47,595 bases of DNA from Thauera propionica (GTDB taxonomy: Bacteria; Pseudomonadota; Gammaproteobacteria; Burkholderiales; Rhodocyclaceae). A model generated the notes under the pieces. It did no database searches. It was not told the DNA's origin and worked only from the letters and a program-made list of their open reading frames with translations. Of the stretch, positions 34,957 to 43,131 are shown in pieces. The position numbers and the translations under genes are program-made. The stretch covers positions 1-47,595 of the forward strand of contig NZ_NOIH01000022.1 of assembly GCF_002245655.1 (NCBI RefSeq). The letters run 5' to 3'. Each line of letters begins with the position of its first letter. Within the stretch, counting starts at the first letter, position 1.

Positions 34957-35399
34957 GATCACGTTCCGTACGGGGTTCGGGCTGATAGGGCCTGGTTGTA
35001 GAGGAGTAGCCGCCCACGTACAGCGACGCGCAGGCATGTCGGTCACCAACGAACGCTGCAATCGAGCGCGACTTTGATGGCTGTTCACGCCACCTCCCTA
35101 TTAATGTCTGCACTCTCGCCTCTAGCGACCGGTCGATGGGGCTCTCCTGCTTCATTTTCCGGCGTTCCGGGTTCGTATGCGTCCCTGCGAATAGTGCGCG
35201 TTATCGCACACTATAAAGAAAACCACTGGACGGTTGTTTGTGATTATACCTTACAATCCCGAAAACGCAATTAGCCGTTCACTAGGCACTGCACACCCGC
35301 CAGTTGGAAGTGCTCAGCCTGGGCTGACCATGCGCCCATGGTGGAACCGGTGACCAGCCCATGGGACAATCCAGTCAATTTTTGAACAGGGACCTTTGT
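34957..35399. promoter_or_regulatory. Divergent control region of exporter and tetR operons
   Basis: This 443-bp gap holds a reverse-strand promoter candidate, TTGCGT (35265-35270) and TATAAT (35243-35248) with a 16-bp spacer. A candidate operator at 35192-35213 and a palindrome CGACCGGTCG at 35126-35135 are also present. No convincing forward -35/-10 pair was found for tetR. Confidence 0.5.
35192..35213. promoter_or_regulatory. Candidate TetR operator
   Basis: Imperfect inverted repeat TAGTGCGCG-TTAT-CGCACACTA, 8 of 9 positions paired. It lies just downstream of the likely exporter transcription start and between the divergent operons, where a TetR regulator would repress the exporter. Confidence 0.5.
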
Positions 35400-36032
35400 A
35401 TGCCAACCAACAAAGACGACGTACCAGGCAAGCGCCGCTATCTGTCTTCTGTGGCCAGGAGAGAGGAAATATTGAATGCGGCGTTGATCGAGTTTGCGGA
35501 TCGGACATACAACGCCGTGTCGATGGAGCGCCTGGCGGAATGTGCGGGCTTATCCAAGGCAGGCATCTACGCCCACTTCAAAAGCAAGGAAGAAATTTTT
35601 CATGCCTTGCTCGAACGCACGACAAAGCAGATTTGCGATTTCCAGGGCTGGCTCCCGGATGAAGATCTGACGTTGCCAGAGCTGGTAGATGTCTACCTGG
35701 ATCGCCTATACGCGACCTTTAGCTCCCTTGCCACGATGTCGATTTACCGGCTGCTTCTGGCCGAAAGCGCCAGAACACCAGAGCTGGTGCAGCGTTGGCA
35801 CAACGAAGTTGCTCACGGACTGAAAGAGCGGGCGCAGCTCATCATCCAACGCAACATAGAACGGGGCATCATTCGTCCGGGTGTCTTGACCGAGCACTTT
35901 TTCCCGCTGGCGCTCGCTCCCGCACTGCTATGGCTGAACTCGTCAATGCTATCCAGGGGAAACCCTTCCATAGAGCTCGTGCAGGTACGAGATGCGCATC
36001 GGCAGCTGCTGCTTGAGCTCTTGCAGCCTTGA
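35400..36032 (+). CDS. TetR/AcrR-family regulator
   Basis: A 210-aa regulator. The N-terminal helix-turn-helix reads RREEILNAALIEFADRTYNAVSMERLAECAGLSKAGIYAHFKSKEE (given in part; residues 21-65), the canonical TetR pattern. The C-terminal ligand-binding part is helical. ATG 35400 is preferred over the frame start at 35361, which lies upstream of the usual family start. It is divergent from the exporter and coupled to the DUF4105 gene, so it probably represses both. Confidence 0.93.
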   Translation: MPTNKDDVPGKRRYLSSVARREEILNAALIEFADRTYNAVSMERLAECAGLSKAGIYAHFKSKEEIFHALLERTTKQICDFQGWLPDEDLTLPELVDVYLDRLYATFSSLATMSIYRLLLAESARTPELVQRWHNEVAHGLKERAQLIIQRNIERGIIRPGVLTEHFFPLALAPALLWLNSSMLSRGNPSIELVQVRDAHRQLLLELLQP

Positions 36033-37078
36033 TGAGCAAGGTAAGGCAAAAAGCCAGACACCTCCCCATGCGCCTGGTGATCGGCATTGCGGTGCTATTG
36101 CTGACTGCGTGGGGCGCGCTGGCCCTGTGGCACCAGATGCCGCAACATCCAGCGGCTCGCTGGATCGCCACTCTGGCGTGGTCTGCCTCGGGGCTGTCCG
36201 TCGCCGTGTCGCTGGCAGGCTTGCTTGAAAGACGGACACGCAGGATCGCCGGATTCGTGTTCGGGGCCGCAACGGCAGCCCTGCTCATGTGGTGGGGAAC
36301 GCTGCAGCCATCACACCAACGCCCATGGGCTGACGATGTCGCCCAGTTGCTGGAGGCCAGGATCGACGGCGATCATGTTCAACTGAAAAATGTACGCAAC
36401 TTCGAATGGCGCAGTGAAACCGATTACACGCCGCGTTGGGAGAACCGTACCTACGACCTTACCCGCCTGCGTAGCGCCGATCTGGTACTTTCCTACTGGA
36501 TGGGGCCGCACATTGCGCACACACTGGTGTCGTTCGGCTTCGACGGTGGCGAGCGGGTGGTGTTCTCACTGGAAATACGCAAGGAGCGCCACGAGTCCTT
36601 CTCGGCGATCGGCGGATTCTTCCGTCAGTTCGAGCAGATCCTGGTAGCCGCCGATGAGCGCGACATTGTGCGTACGCGCAGCAATGCGCGAGGCGAGGCC
36701 GTTTATCTCTATCGGTTGCAGATGAGTCAGGCGAATGTCCGCGCGTTGTTTCTGGAGTATCTGCACGCGGCCAATGAACTGCGGCGCACACCGCGCTTTT
36801 ACAACACCTTGACCAGTAACTGCACGACCATCGTATTCGAGCTGGCTCGGCTCATTGCGCCAGCGTTGCCGGCGGACTATCGCCTGCTGCTGTCCGGACA
36901 CTTTGCGGAATACATCCATGACCTGCACGGATTGACGCCCGGCCATCGCTACGCAGAACTGCAGGCACTGGGGCACATCAACGAACGCGCACTGGCCTCT
37001 GACGCATCAGGAGACGACTTCTCGATGTCGATTCGACAAGGTGTGCCCGGCGTGCCGGCCGACGAGGTATCTCCATGA
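36032..37078 (+). CDS. DUF4105 membrane protein
   Basis: A 348-aa protein with three N-terminal membrane spans (about 13-32, 45-65, 72-90) and a periplasmic DUF4105 domain (about 100-330). The domain has SADLVLSYWMGPHIAHTLVSFGF with His163 and FYNTLTSNCTTIVFE with Cys264, a His/Cys pair expected of a papain-like hydrolase fold. The ATG overlaps the TetR stop by one base. The reaction is not established; an envelope thiol hydrolase is inferred. It is coupled to the lipase by ATGA. Confidence 0.85.
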   Translation: MSKVRQKARHLPMRLVIGIAVLLLTAWGALALWHQMPQHPAARWIATLAWSASGLSVAVSLAGLLERRTRRIAGFVFGAATAALLMWWGTLQPSHQRPWADDVAQLLEARIDGDHVQLKNVRNFEWRSETDYTPRWENRTYDLTRLRSADLVLSYWMGPHIAHTLVSFGFDGGERVVFSLEIRKERHESFSAIGGFFRQFEQILVAADERDIVRTRSNARGEAVYLYRLQMSQANVRALFLEYLHAANELRRTPRFYNTLTSNCTTIVFELARLIAPALPADYRLLLSGHFAEYIHDLHGLTPGHRYAELQALGHINERALASDASGDDFSMSIRQGVPGVPADEVSP

Positions 37079-39015
37079 GGTTCCAGCAGTCTTGCCGCAT
37101 GGCAGTGTGGCTCGTCATTGCCCCGCTGTTGCTGGGGGGCTGCTCGATCCTGCGTGAGTTCGGCCCAGTGGTTGAGGTTCATACACTGGATGCGGGCGAG
37201 GCCATCGAACTCAAGCGCGGCGATATCCTGACACGCGGCAAACTCAGCGAGGCGACGACCCAGACCATCAGGGTGGCGGCATTGGATGCGCAGGCTTGCG
37301 CAAAACCGATCTCAGCGGATTGCGTCGAGGCCCTGGCCGCCGTGACCGGCGTTGCCGCGGATCGACGCCTGGCTGCACTGTCCGAACTGTGGCTGGCGCA
37401 GGCTCAGGCCATGAAGCCCGGATCAGAGCAGCAAGCCGCCTGGCTTGAGACCATTCGTTATGCCTATGCCTACCTGTTCTTCGGTGACCATACGCCTGGG
37501 GAGCGAGCCTTCGAGGATCGCCAGACGCAAGTGCGGGATTGGTATAACTATGCGGTCGAACGTGCCGCCACCGGGATGTTCGAGGTTCGGCAACAAATGT
37601 CTACGCAGTTGCCAGCGCAGACCCGCTGGAACATTGCAGGCTGGGAGCTGCAGCTGGATATGCGCAGCGCGCGCTTGCCGGGCAGTACGGCGGTGCCAGC
37701 CGAACTCCTGCCAGCCTCGTCCCTGTCTTTCCGCGGACTGCGCAGCCTCTACCGGCGCGACGGTTTCGGCGCCGAGCTGGTGGCGGTCATGCCGGACGAA
37801 CCCCTGACTTCCGCCCCCACCCGGGATGGCCGTCCAGCGGCCAAACGCAATCAGCAGCCTCTACCCTGGAGCGAGATGCCCGCGCCGTCCATGACGATTC
37901 TGCTGCACCCGGACGGAGACGACCTGGACAGCGTGCTGCATACCCGCACTGTCCGTTTGACGGTGCATGACCCCTATGTGGAGTCGGCCATCATGCTGCG
38001 CGGGCAGCGCGTACCGCTGGCGGCCAATTTCACCGCCGGCTACGGACTGTGGCTGGCCCGCGCCAACTTCAACCGGCAGTCGCTGCGCAGCCTGCTTGGG
38101 CGCGAGGGTGGCATCGACCGTCCGCACGTCTACCTGATGCAACCCTACGATCCGAACAGACGTATCATCGTCATGCTGCACGGACTAGCCAGCAGCCCGG
38201 AAGCCTGGGTGGAGCTCGCCAACGAAATCCTGGGCGATGAGACCCTGCGCCAGCATTACCAGATCTGGCAGGTCTACTATCCGACCAACATGCCGATTGC
38301 CATAAACCACGCGGCGATTCGGAAGGCGCTGGAAGAGACGCTGGCTCATTTCGACCCTTCCGGCCAGGCACAGGCATCATCCGACCTGGTACTGATAGGG
38401 CATAGCATGGGCGGCGTTATCGCGCGGTTGATGGTGTCATCAACCGATCAGTCGCTAGTCCAGCTGGCCAGGGACCGCGGTCGGCTAACACCGAAGCAGA
38501 TCGAGCGCATAGATCCGATGCTGCGTTTTGAACCTTTTCCGCACATCAGCCGCGCCATCTTCATCGCAGCGCCCCACCGGGGCACGTCAATCGCGGCAAA
38601 ACCCCTGGGACGTTGGATGGCAAGTTTCATTCGACTTCCCGTTACGGTGCTCGAAGAGCTCGCCCAGACGCTGGTGCCCAATGCGGCGGCCAGCAGCCAT
38701 GAAAGCCTGGCAACCATTCCCAATAGCGTGAACAATCTCGACGAAAACGATCCGTTCGTGCGTACGGCGGCGGGCTTTCCCATCTCATCCCAGGTGCGCT
38801 ATCACTCGATCGTGGCCCAAGCCAATTCCGAAGTGGCCCTCGATGATTCCGATGACGGTCTTGTGCCTTATCGCAGCGCACATCTTCCCGGCGCACAGTC
38901 CGAGAAAGTCATTATTTCGGGGCACAGCGTGCAACAGAGCGCGGCCGCGATACTGGAGATCCAGCGTATTCTGAGAGAGGACATGGCTCTGCGGGAAGCG
39001 CATTTACAGCCATAG
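37075..39015 (+). CDS. Alpha/beta-hydrolase lipoprotein (lipase/esterase-like)
   Basis: A 646-aa protein with a lipoprotein signal (LLLGGC, lipidated Cys23). An N-terminal region of about 340 residues of unknown fold is followed by a lipase-type domain: RRIIVMLHGLASSPEAW, then GHSMGG with Ser443, SRAIFIAAPHRGTSIAAK, DSDDGLVPYRSA for the acid and ISGHSVQQS for the His. It is likely anchored in the envelope and acts on lipids or esters. ATG 37075 overlaps the DUF4105 stop. Confidence 0.88.
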   Translation: MRFQQSCRMAVWLVIAPLLLGGCSILREFGPVVEVHTLDAGEAIELKRGDILTRGKLSEATTQTIRVAALDAQACAKPISADCVEALAAVTGVAADRRLAALSELWLAQAQAMKPGSEQQAAWLETIRYAYAYLFFGDHTPGERAFEDRQTQVRDWYNYAVERAATGMFEVRQQMSTQLPAQTRWNIAGWELQLDMRSARLPGSTAVPAELLPASSLSFRGLRSLYRRDGFGAELVAVMPDEPLTSAPTRDGRPAAKRNQQPLPWSEMPAPSMTILLHPDGDDLDSVLHTRTVRLTVHDPYVESAIMLRGQRVPLAANFTAGYGLWLARANFNRQSLRSLLGREGGIDRPHVYLMQPYDPNRRIIVMLHGLASSPEAWVELANEILGDETLRQHYQIWQVYYPTNMPIAINHAAIRKALEETLAHFDPSGQAQASSDLVLIGHSMGGVIARLMVSSTDQSLVQLARDRGRLTPKQIERIDPMLRFEPFPHISRAIFIAAPHRGTSIAAKPLGRWMASFIRLPVTVLEELAQTLVPNAAASSHESLATIPNSVNNLDENDPFVRTAAGFPISSQVRYHSIVAQANSEVALDDSDDGLVPYRSAHLPGAQSEKVIISGHSVQQSAAAILEIQRILREDMALREAHLQP

Positions 39016-39082
39016 ACAACTGCCATCTGCTGTGCGCGGCCGAGCTGATTTCGGATTTCGTATGGGCGTAATGCATTCATCT

Positions 39083-39277
39083 GAATGCGCAAAGAGCATC
39101 AGACTTACTGTTGCCCGCTCGACGCTGGCACAGTGGGTCGGTGCGTGCGGCGCGCAACTGCAGCCGATGGTAAAGGCGCTGGATGACGAACTGCGTCGCC
39201 ACGTGGTGCTGCACGCCCACGAGACGCCGATGCTCAAGCCCAAGCATCTTGGCGACGGCAAGGCGTACCCAACGTGA
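39083..39277 (+). pseudogene. IS66-family transposase fragment
   Basis: The frame encodes RSTLAQWVGACGAQLQPMVKAL and then RHVVLHAHETPM, matching the IS66 transposase segment normally read as LHADETP. The catalytic Asp is a His, and the frame then ends at TAC-CCA-ACG-TGA. It is debris at the right edge of the island. Confidence 0.7.
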
Positions 39278-39462
39278 TCCGCCGTCTGGCGGCGACCCAG
39301 CCCATGCTCGACAAGATCGTCGGCCACCAACGCTACATCGCTCAGGCCTACGGCATATCGATGGAGCATGCGCGCTGGCTGTTGACCACCGTGGCGTTCC
39401 ACTGCCTTGCCGTGGCCGACACGGTGCCCGGCGTCAATTACTTTGGCCGGCGGTCAGGTTAA
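39274..39462 (+). other. Unclassified remnant frame abutting right end unit
   Basis: 62 codons with MIRRLAATQPMLDKIVGHQRYI and then HARWLLTTVAFHCLAVADT. It runs into the right end unit, which supplies its last residues. It may be the tail of a lost gene. Not recognised. Confidence 0.3.
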
Positions 39463-39475
39463 TTGTCGCCGGCCA
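39425..39475. repeat. Right island end unit, 51 bp
   Basis: Same orientation as the left unit, starting TGCCCGGCGTCAATTAC and ending TTAATTGTCGCCGGCCA. It carries an internal TGGCCGGCG/CGCCGGCCA inverted repeat. Its outer edge directly meets the CCATTACT duplication. Confidence 0.85.
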
Positions 39476-39483
39476 CCATTACT
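39476..39483. repeat. Target-site duplication, right copy (CCATTACT)
   Basis: Pairs with 9826-9833. Joining 9833 to 39484 keeps the reading frame of the split gene. Confidence 0.8.
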
Positions 39484-39840
39484 GCTTTTCTCATCTGGGG
39501 CGCAACAGCAGCCTATGAATATGTTGACAGCAAGGGTGGCCGCAGGCTGATCCTTGAGAACTGGTACGTGAATCGAGTCCTGCCGCTGCAGAAGCCTGCT
39601 CACGTCTCGCTTGACACATATGGATGCCTGAACTGCCACCACCGCAAAAGCGGTGAGTCCTTCATGGTCTACGAGTCGCGGTTCAAGCGTCTGGCATCAA
39701 CCGCGCAGAAGAAGGAGGCGCTAACGCGCATGAGCGCTGCAGTCGCCACGAAGTCGGCCGTAAAGCGGTTCGATCTGTCCGATGCCGAGGTGCAGCGACT
39801 CACTACCGATATCACAAAGGGCGCGTATAGCTATCGGTGA
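39484..39840 (+). pseudogene. C-terminal half of coiled-coil membrane protein, with CxxCH
   Basis: 118 codons in frame with the half at 9366-9833. It begins with the rest of a membrane helix (AFLIWGATAAYEYV) and continues with YVNRVLPLQKPAHVSLDTY, then GCLNCHH, a CxxCH pattern at residues 204-208 of the joined protein. A helical end follows. A local start could still express this half. By the positive-inside rule the CxxCH side would be periplasmic, so haem or metal binding is possible. Confidence 0.75.
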
Positions 39841-40064
39841 AAGCAGCAATGAGGCCCTAGCACACAAATGCCATGAAACTACCGTTTTCGCTTGCGACCG
39901 ACATATTCTTTGTTGATCTGTGAAATAAGTCAGATGCACGCGTACATAGCTGCTGAGTGCTCATCCCGCCTCATGCTAGAAGTCTTGTAATTGCTCCGTT
40001 TCGCCCCAGAATCGAATCTTCAATACAGCCCGTTAGCCAATCAAGAACGAAAGTAAGACTTTCC

Positions 40065-40787
40065 ATGATCAAGATCAAAACCCTAGCGCTCATCTCTGCA
40101 CTGACACTGGCATCCACGGCGTGGGCCAATAACGAAGACGAAAACTGGTTCGAGATTACATCGACCAAGGATTTTAAGTGGCATGGACAGAAGGCCAGTG
40201 GCAGTCTTACCGCGTTGGATGGGAAGAAAGATGTCGCCTACAGATACATCCTTCAGGAGACAAACAACGCGTCAAGAAAACTGACGTACAGCCAGGCTGC
40301 CGTCACCTTGACGTCGTGTAAGCAGGGGTATGGATACGTTATCTACAACAACATGCAAGGGGAGTTCACTAGGAGAGCCCAGTATGTACGGTTTGGCACC
40401 ACTGTCACAGACCACCTCGGAACTGCTGCGTGTGCCGGTTGGGATCAAACTACAGGGAAAGTATCGCGAGCAATGGAAGATGACGAGTGGTTCATGGCCG
40501 CACGGGCAAAGGATGGCGGCGACGAGTTCTGGGTAAACACGCGAACGATCAAGAAAACGAAATATAAGTCCAAGCCTGCAATCTCTGCCTTGTCGGCATT
40601 TCATGAAAAGAAAACCGGCAAGACCATGTACGGCGTTTACGCCATTCTTCAATCCGACTGCAAACGCGGATTCGGGACGATTCACGAACAGGATTTCGAC
40701 GGTAAGCTCGTTGGATCTTCAGATGTTTCCTTGCAAGGGAACTCTTTGATCGCTGCGACAGCGAATGTGATCTGCAACGGGGTCTGA
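40065..40787 (+). CDS. Secreted protein of unknown function, 240 aa
   Basis: ATG 40065 opens a clear signal peptide, MIKIKTLALISALTLASTAWA, cleaved before NNEDEN. The mature protein is Lys/Tyr/Thr-rich and beta-looking, with three or four Cys (SCKQGYGY, TAACAGWD, SDCKRGFG, VICNG) that could form disulfides. The local base use is more AT-rich than that of its neighbours, which suggests separate acquisition. No family recognised. Confidence 0.65.
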   Translation: MIKIKTLALISALTLASTAWANNEDENWFEITSTKDFKWHGQKASGSLTALDGKKDVAYRYILQETNNASRKLTYSQAAVTLTSCKQGYGYVIYNNMQGEFTRRAQYVRFGTTVTDHLGTAACAGWDQTTGKVSRAMEDDEWFMAARAKDGGDEFWVNTRTIKKTKYKSKPAISALSAFHEKKTGKTMYGVYAILQSDCKRGFGTIHEQDFDGKLVGSSDVSLQGNSLIAATANVICNGV

Positions 40788-40795
40788 ACACGGCC

Positions 40796-41743
40796 TTGAG
40801 ACACGACACATTCCCCGTTCAGATCGGAAAGGAAACCTACGGTTTCCGCGCACAGACCGACCCACAGAAGGCTTACTTCTGGCAGTCTGTGCTCGGTCGG
40901 GCCAAGACGGCGGGCACTCCCGTTCATTGCCTGTGCCTCGTCGATGACCGGGTGCGACAACTGTCTGTGCATGAGCGGGACGGCAGGTACCACCTTCAGG
41001 CGTTCCCGAACCAGGGTGAGTCTCACGCCAAGGAGTGCCGCTTTCACCGGGATGCCACCGGGCCGAAGAATGCGTTTCCGGAAACCACGGATGAGCCGGC
41101 ACAAGATGACACGCCTCGGGATCGCCTGCCGCTGGGCTTCGCGATGCCCACGCATTCGCCATCGATGGGCGGAGCAGGAGCCGGCGGGCCAAGGAATAGC
41201 CCACGGATTCATCGTGTCTCGCTCGAGTACCTGTTGATTAAGCTCTGGAACACGGCCGGCCTCAACGAATGGAAGCCGTCTTGGGCCGGCAAGCGCAACA
41301 TGTTCACCGTACTGAACCGACTGCGTACGGCCGCCACCGAGATCGAAATCAACGGCGAGCTGCTCGCGCAGAACCTAGTGATCGGGGAGACCAATGAGGG
41401 CGGCAAGGCCGACGCCCACAACGCTGCGGTGATCAAGCGTGCAACCGAGGCGCGTCGCCGGATCCTGGTGCTCGGGCGCCTTGCTGCGCCCAAGCGTCAG
41501 GATCAACCGCTCAGTCCGCTTCGGCTACGCAATTTCCGCGGTGCACCATTCCTGCTGATGAGCGCCGAGGTCACGCACATCGCCGAAGGCAAGTACGGCC
41601 CGGCGATCGCCGCGTGGCGTCATGCGGCTCAACCCGTTTTTACGCTGGCGATGGTCGAGCCCGGCGACCGTGGGCGATGGTTCGTTGCCGACGTTGGTTT
41701 TCTTGCGTGCGACGAACGCTTCGTTGCTGGCTCGGAACACTAG
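40796..41743 (+). CDS. DUF1173-family protein
   Basis: A 315-aa protein opening at a TTG. The N-terminal part (FPVQIGKETYGF, CLCLVDDRVRQLSVHERDGRYHLQAFPNQGESHAKEC) and the later LLIKLWNTAGLNEWKPSWAGKRN with FRGAPFLLMSAEV match DUF1173, a family common in integrative elements. It is shorter than the usual 380-400 aa, so the C-terminus may be trimmed. The gene contains palindrome copy 4. Function unknown. Confidence 0.75.
   Translation: MRHDTFPVQIGKETYGFRAQTDPQKAYFWQSVLGRAKTAGTPVHCLCLVDDRVRQLSVHERDGRYHLQAFPNQGESHAKECRFHRDATGPKNAFPETTDEPAQDDTPRDRLPLGFAMPTHSPSMGGAGAGGPRNSPRIHRVSLEYLLIKLWNTAGLNEWKPSWAGKRNMFTVLNRLRTAATEIEINGELLAQNLVIGETNEGGKADAHNAAVIKRATEARRRILVLGRLAAPKRQDQPLSPLRLRNFRGAPFLLMSAEVTHIAEGKYGPAIAAWRHAAQPVFTLAMVEPGDRGRWFVADVGFLACDERFVAGSEH
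41074..41085. repeat. Recurrent palindrome, copy 4 (GTTTCCGGAAAC)
   Basis: Perfect 12-bp core inside the DUF1173 coding sequence; same core as 515, 3610 and 5356. Confidence 0.8.
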
Positions 41744-41755
41744 CGCCGGATCCGC

Positions 41756-43025
41756 TCAGGCGCCAGCCGGATCCCAGTCTGCCCCGTTGTCGTCCTCCAC
41801 GAACTCCTCGACATCAACCGACTCGCCCTGTGCTTTGCTGAGCACAAACCGCCTCGCCGCGGGATATAGCTCGACGCGGACCGTGTCGCCGGGTCCGATC
41901 CCACGTTGAGCGAGTGCACGGTGCATCCCTCTAATTCGAAGAACGCGTCCGTCGTCATAGGAGCGGGTCGCTACTGCACGCTCAAACCCGTCGACGCTGT
42001 AGGACGTGTCGGGCAGCAGGAAAGGTTTCAGTGAGGACGGTGCATCAAAGGCGCCTGAGCGAAAGATGACCGGAGGCGGCTTCAGATGCACAACCACGAC
42101 CTCATCTTGAGACGCCTTCGAGCCATTCGATTGCGTGGACGCAGACCCCTTCGCACTAGCCTGCCAGCGTTGGAACGTGCGCAGGGCCGCCTCTGTGCCG
42201 ATGAAGTTGCCCACGAGGCGATACAGTCCGTGATCGAGCGTCTCAATGATGGGGGATGTGCCGATCGTCATGTGAAAAGTTATCGGTAGCACGCCAAGAT
42301 CGCCACAAAGCGCTTGCCTGAGTTCGCTCCAGCTCCCGATTCCGCCACGTGCCAGGAGGGCGTCGCGCACGAGCAATTCAGTTTGGGATAGGACTTCTTC
42401 TGGACGTATGGGGGCAGATGGGACGAGGTCGTCCATCTGGCGAATCTCTATCCCTGGCGTTCTACGCATCAGCTCAACCAACACACTGCGGGGCGCATCA
42501 ACCTCGAGCTCGAAGGCATCCTCCACGGTCACGTTGATGCGCCGCCGCGAGCGAGCCAGTGCGGACACGACATGGGCGATATCCACTCTTAGGGCACTGA
42601 CGGCAAGGATTTTCCACGTTACGTGAAGCGCCTTGTTCTCAGCCGGCCCGTACTGTCCGAGCCAGAACCATCCCGTCCGCTCTTCAAGCCATTCAAACCC
42701 GGGCAGCGCCTGCAAGAGGCCCTGGAAACTCGCGTAGTTGAACACGGCGCCTTGATGCGCACAGAGTCCGTACACGAACTGAGCCTGAGCGGCACCGCAA
42801 GTACGAATCATCTTGCACGACATCTCGTAAATCGCTCTGCCCGAGGACGAGGGCGAATCCCCGACCCGACAAGCAACAGGCTCATCGCGGAGTATGGTGT
42901 GACCGGTGACGTTGCGTTGCACCTCGAACACCCTGGTCGCAAGCACCTCCGTCCCGAACTCATACAACCCGAGGATCGATTGTCCCGGCCCGAGCCGTTC
43001 CGCGAAAGTCTCCCCCAGTAATGAC
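41756..43025 (-). pseudogene. C-terminal part of sigma-region-4-like protein, cut by TnpB element
   Basis: This reverse-strand frame continues the half at 44500-44987. Joined across the insertion (ACG-TT then G-TCA-TTA) it gives ...LPAT-L-SLLGETFAERLG... without a frame break. The part shown is about 420 residues with no signal peptide: a FNYASFQGLLQALPGFEWLE segment, then RRRINVTVEDAFELEV, and a C-terminal YPAARRFVLSKAQGESVDVEEFVEDDN. The first in-frame start after the break is TTG 42967, so a truncated product is possible. The C-terminal domain is not recognised. Confidence 0.78.
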
Positions 43026-43131
43026 CGAAATGCGCGTCCAGCCCCGGTACTTCAGGCCGGGGAAGGATAGCGCGCTCGCTGCAGGCGAACTGGGGGCTTG
43101 AAATTCGGACCGGACGTGAGAGCCTGATCGC

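Larger units (their letters stand above)
9834..39475. mobile_element. Cargo island, about 29.6 kb, flanked by 8-bp duplication and ~50-bp end units
   Basis: The block begins 5'-TG and ends CA-3'. The outer ends are imperfect inverted repeats, GGCGTCAATTA against GGCGACAATTA, each followed by a TGACCG motif. CCATTACT flanks both sides. Removing the block and one duplication restores a 274-codon gene in the backbone. Inside are 18 reverse-strand metabolic and export genes, a divergent three-gene operon and decayed IS66 debris at the right, but no intact transposase or integrase. It was probably moved in trans, or by a transposase since lost. TG/CA ends and 8-bp duplications fit some IS21- or IS66-type elements, but the family is not settled. 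Confidence 0.82.
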
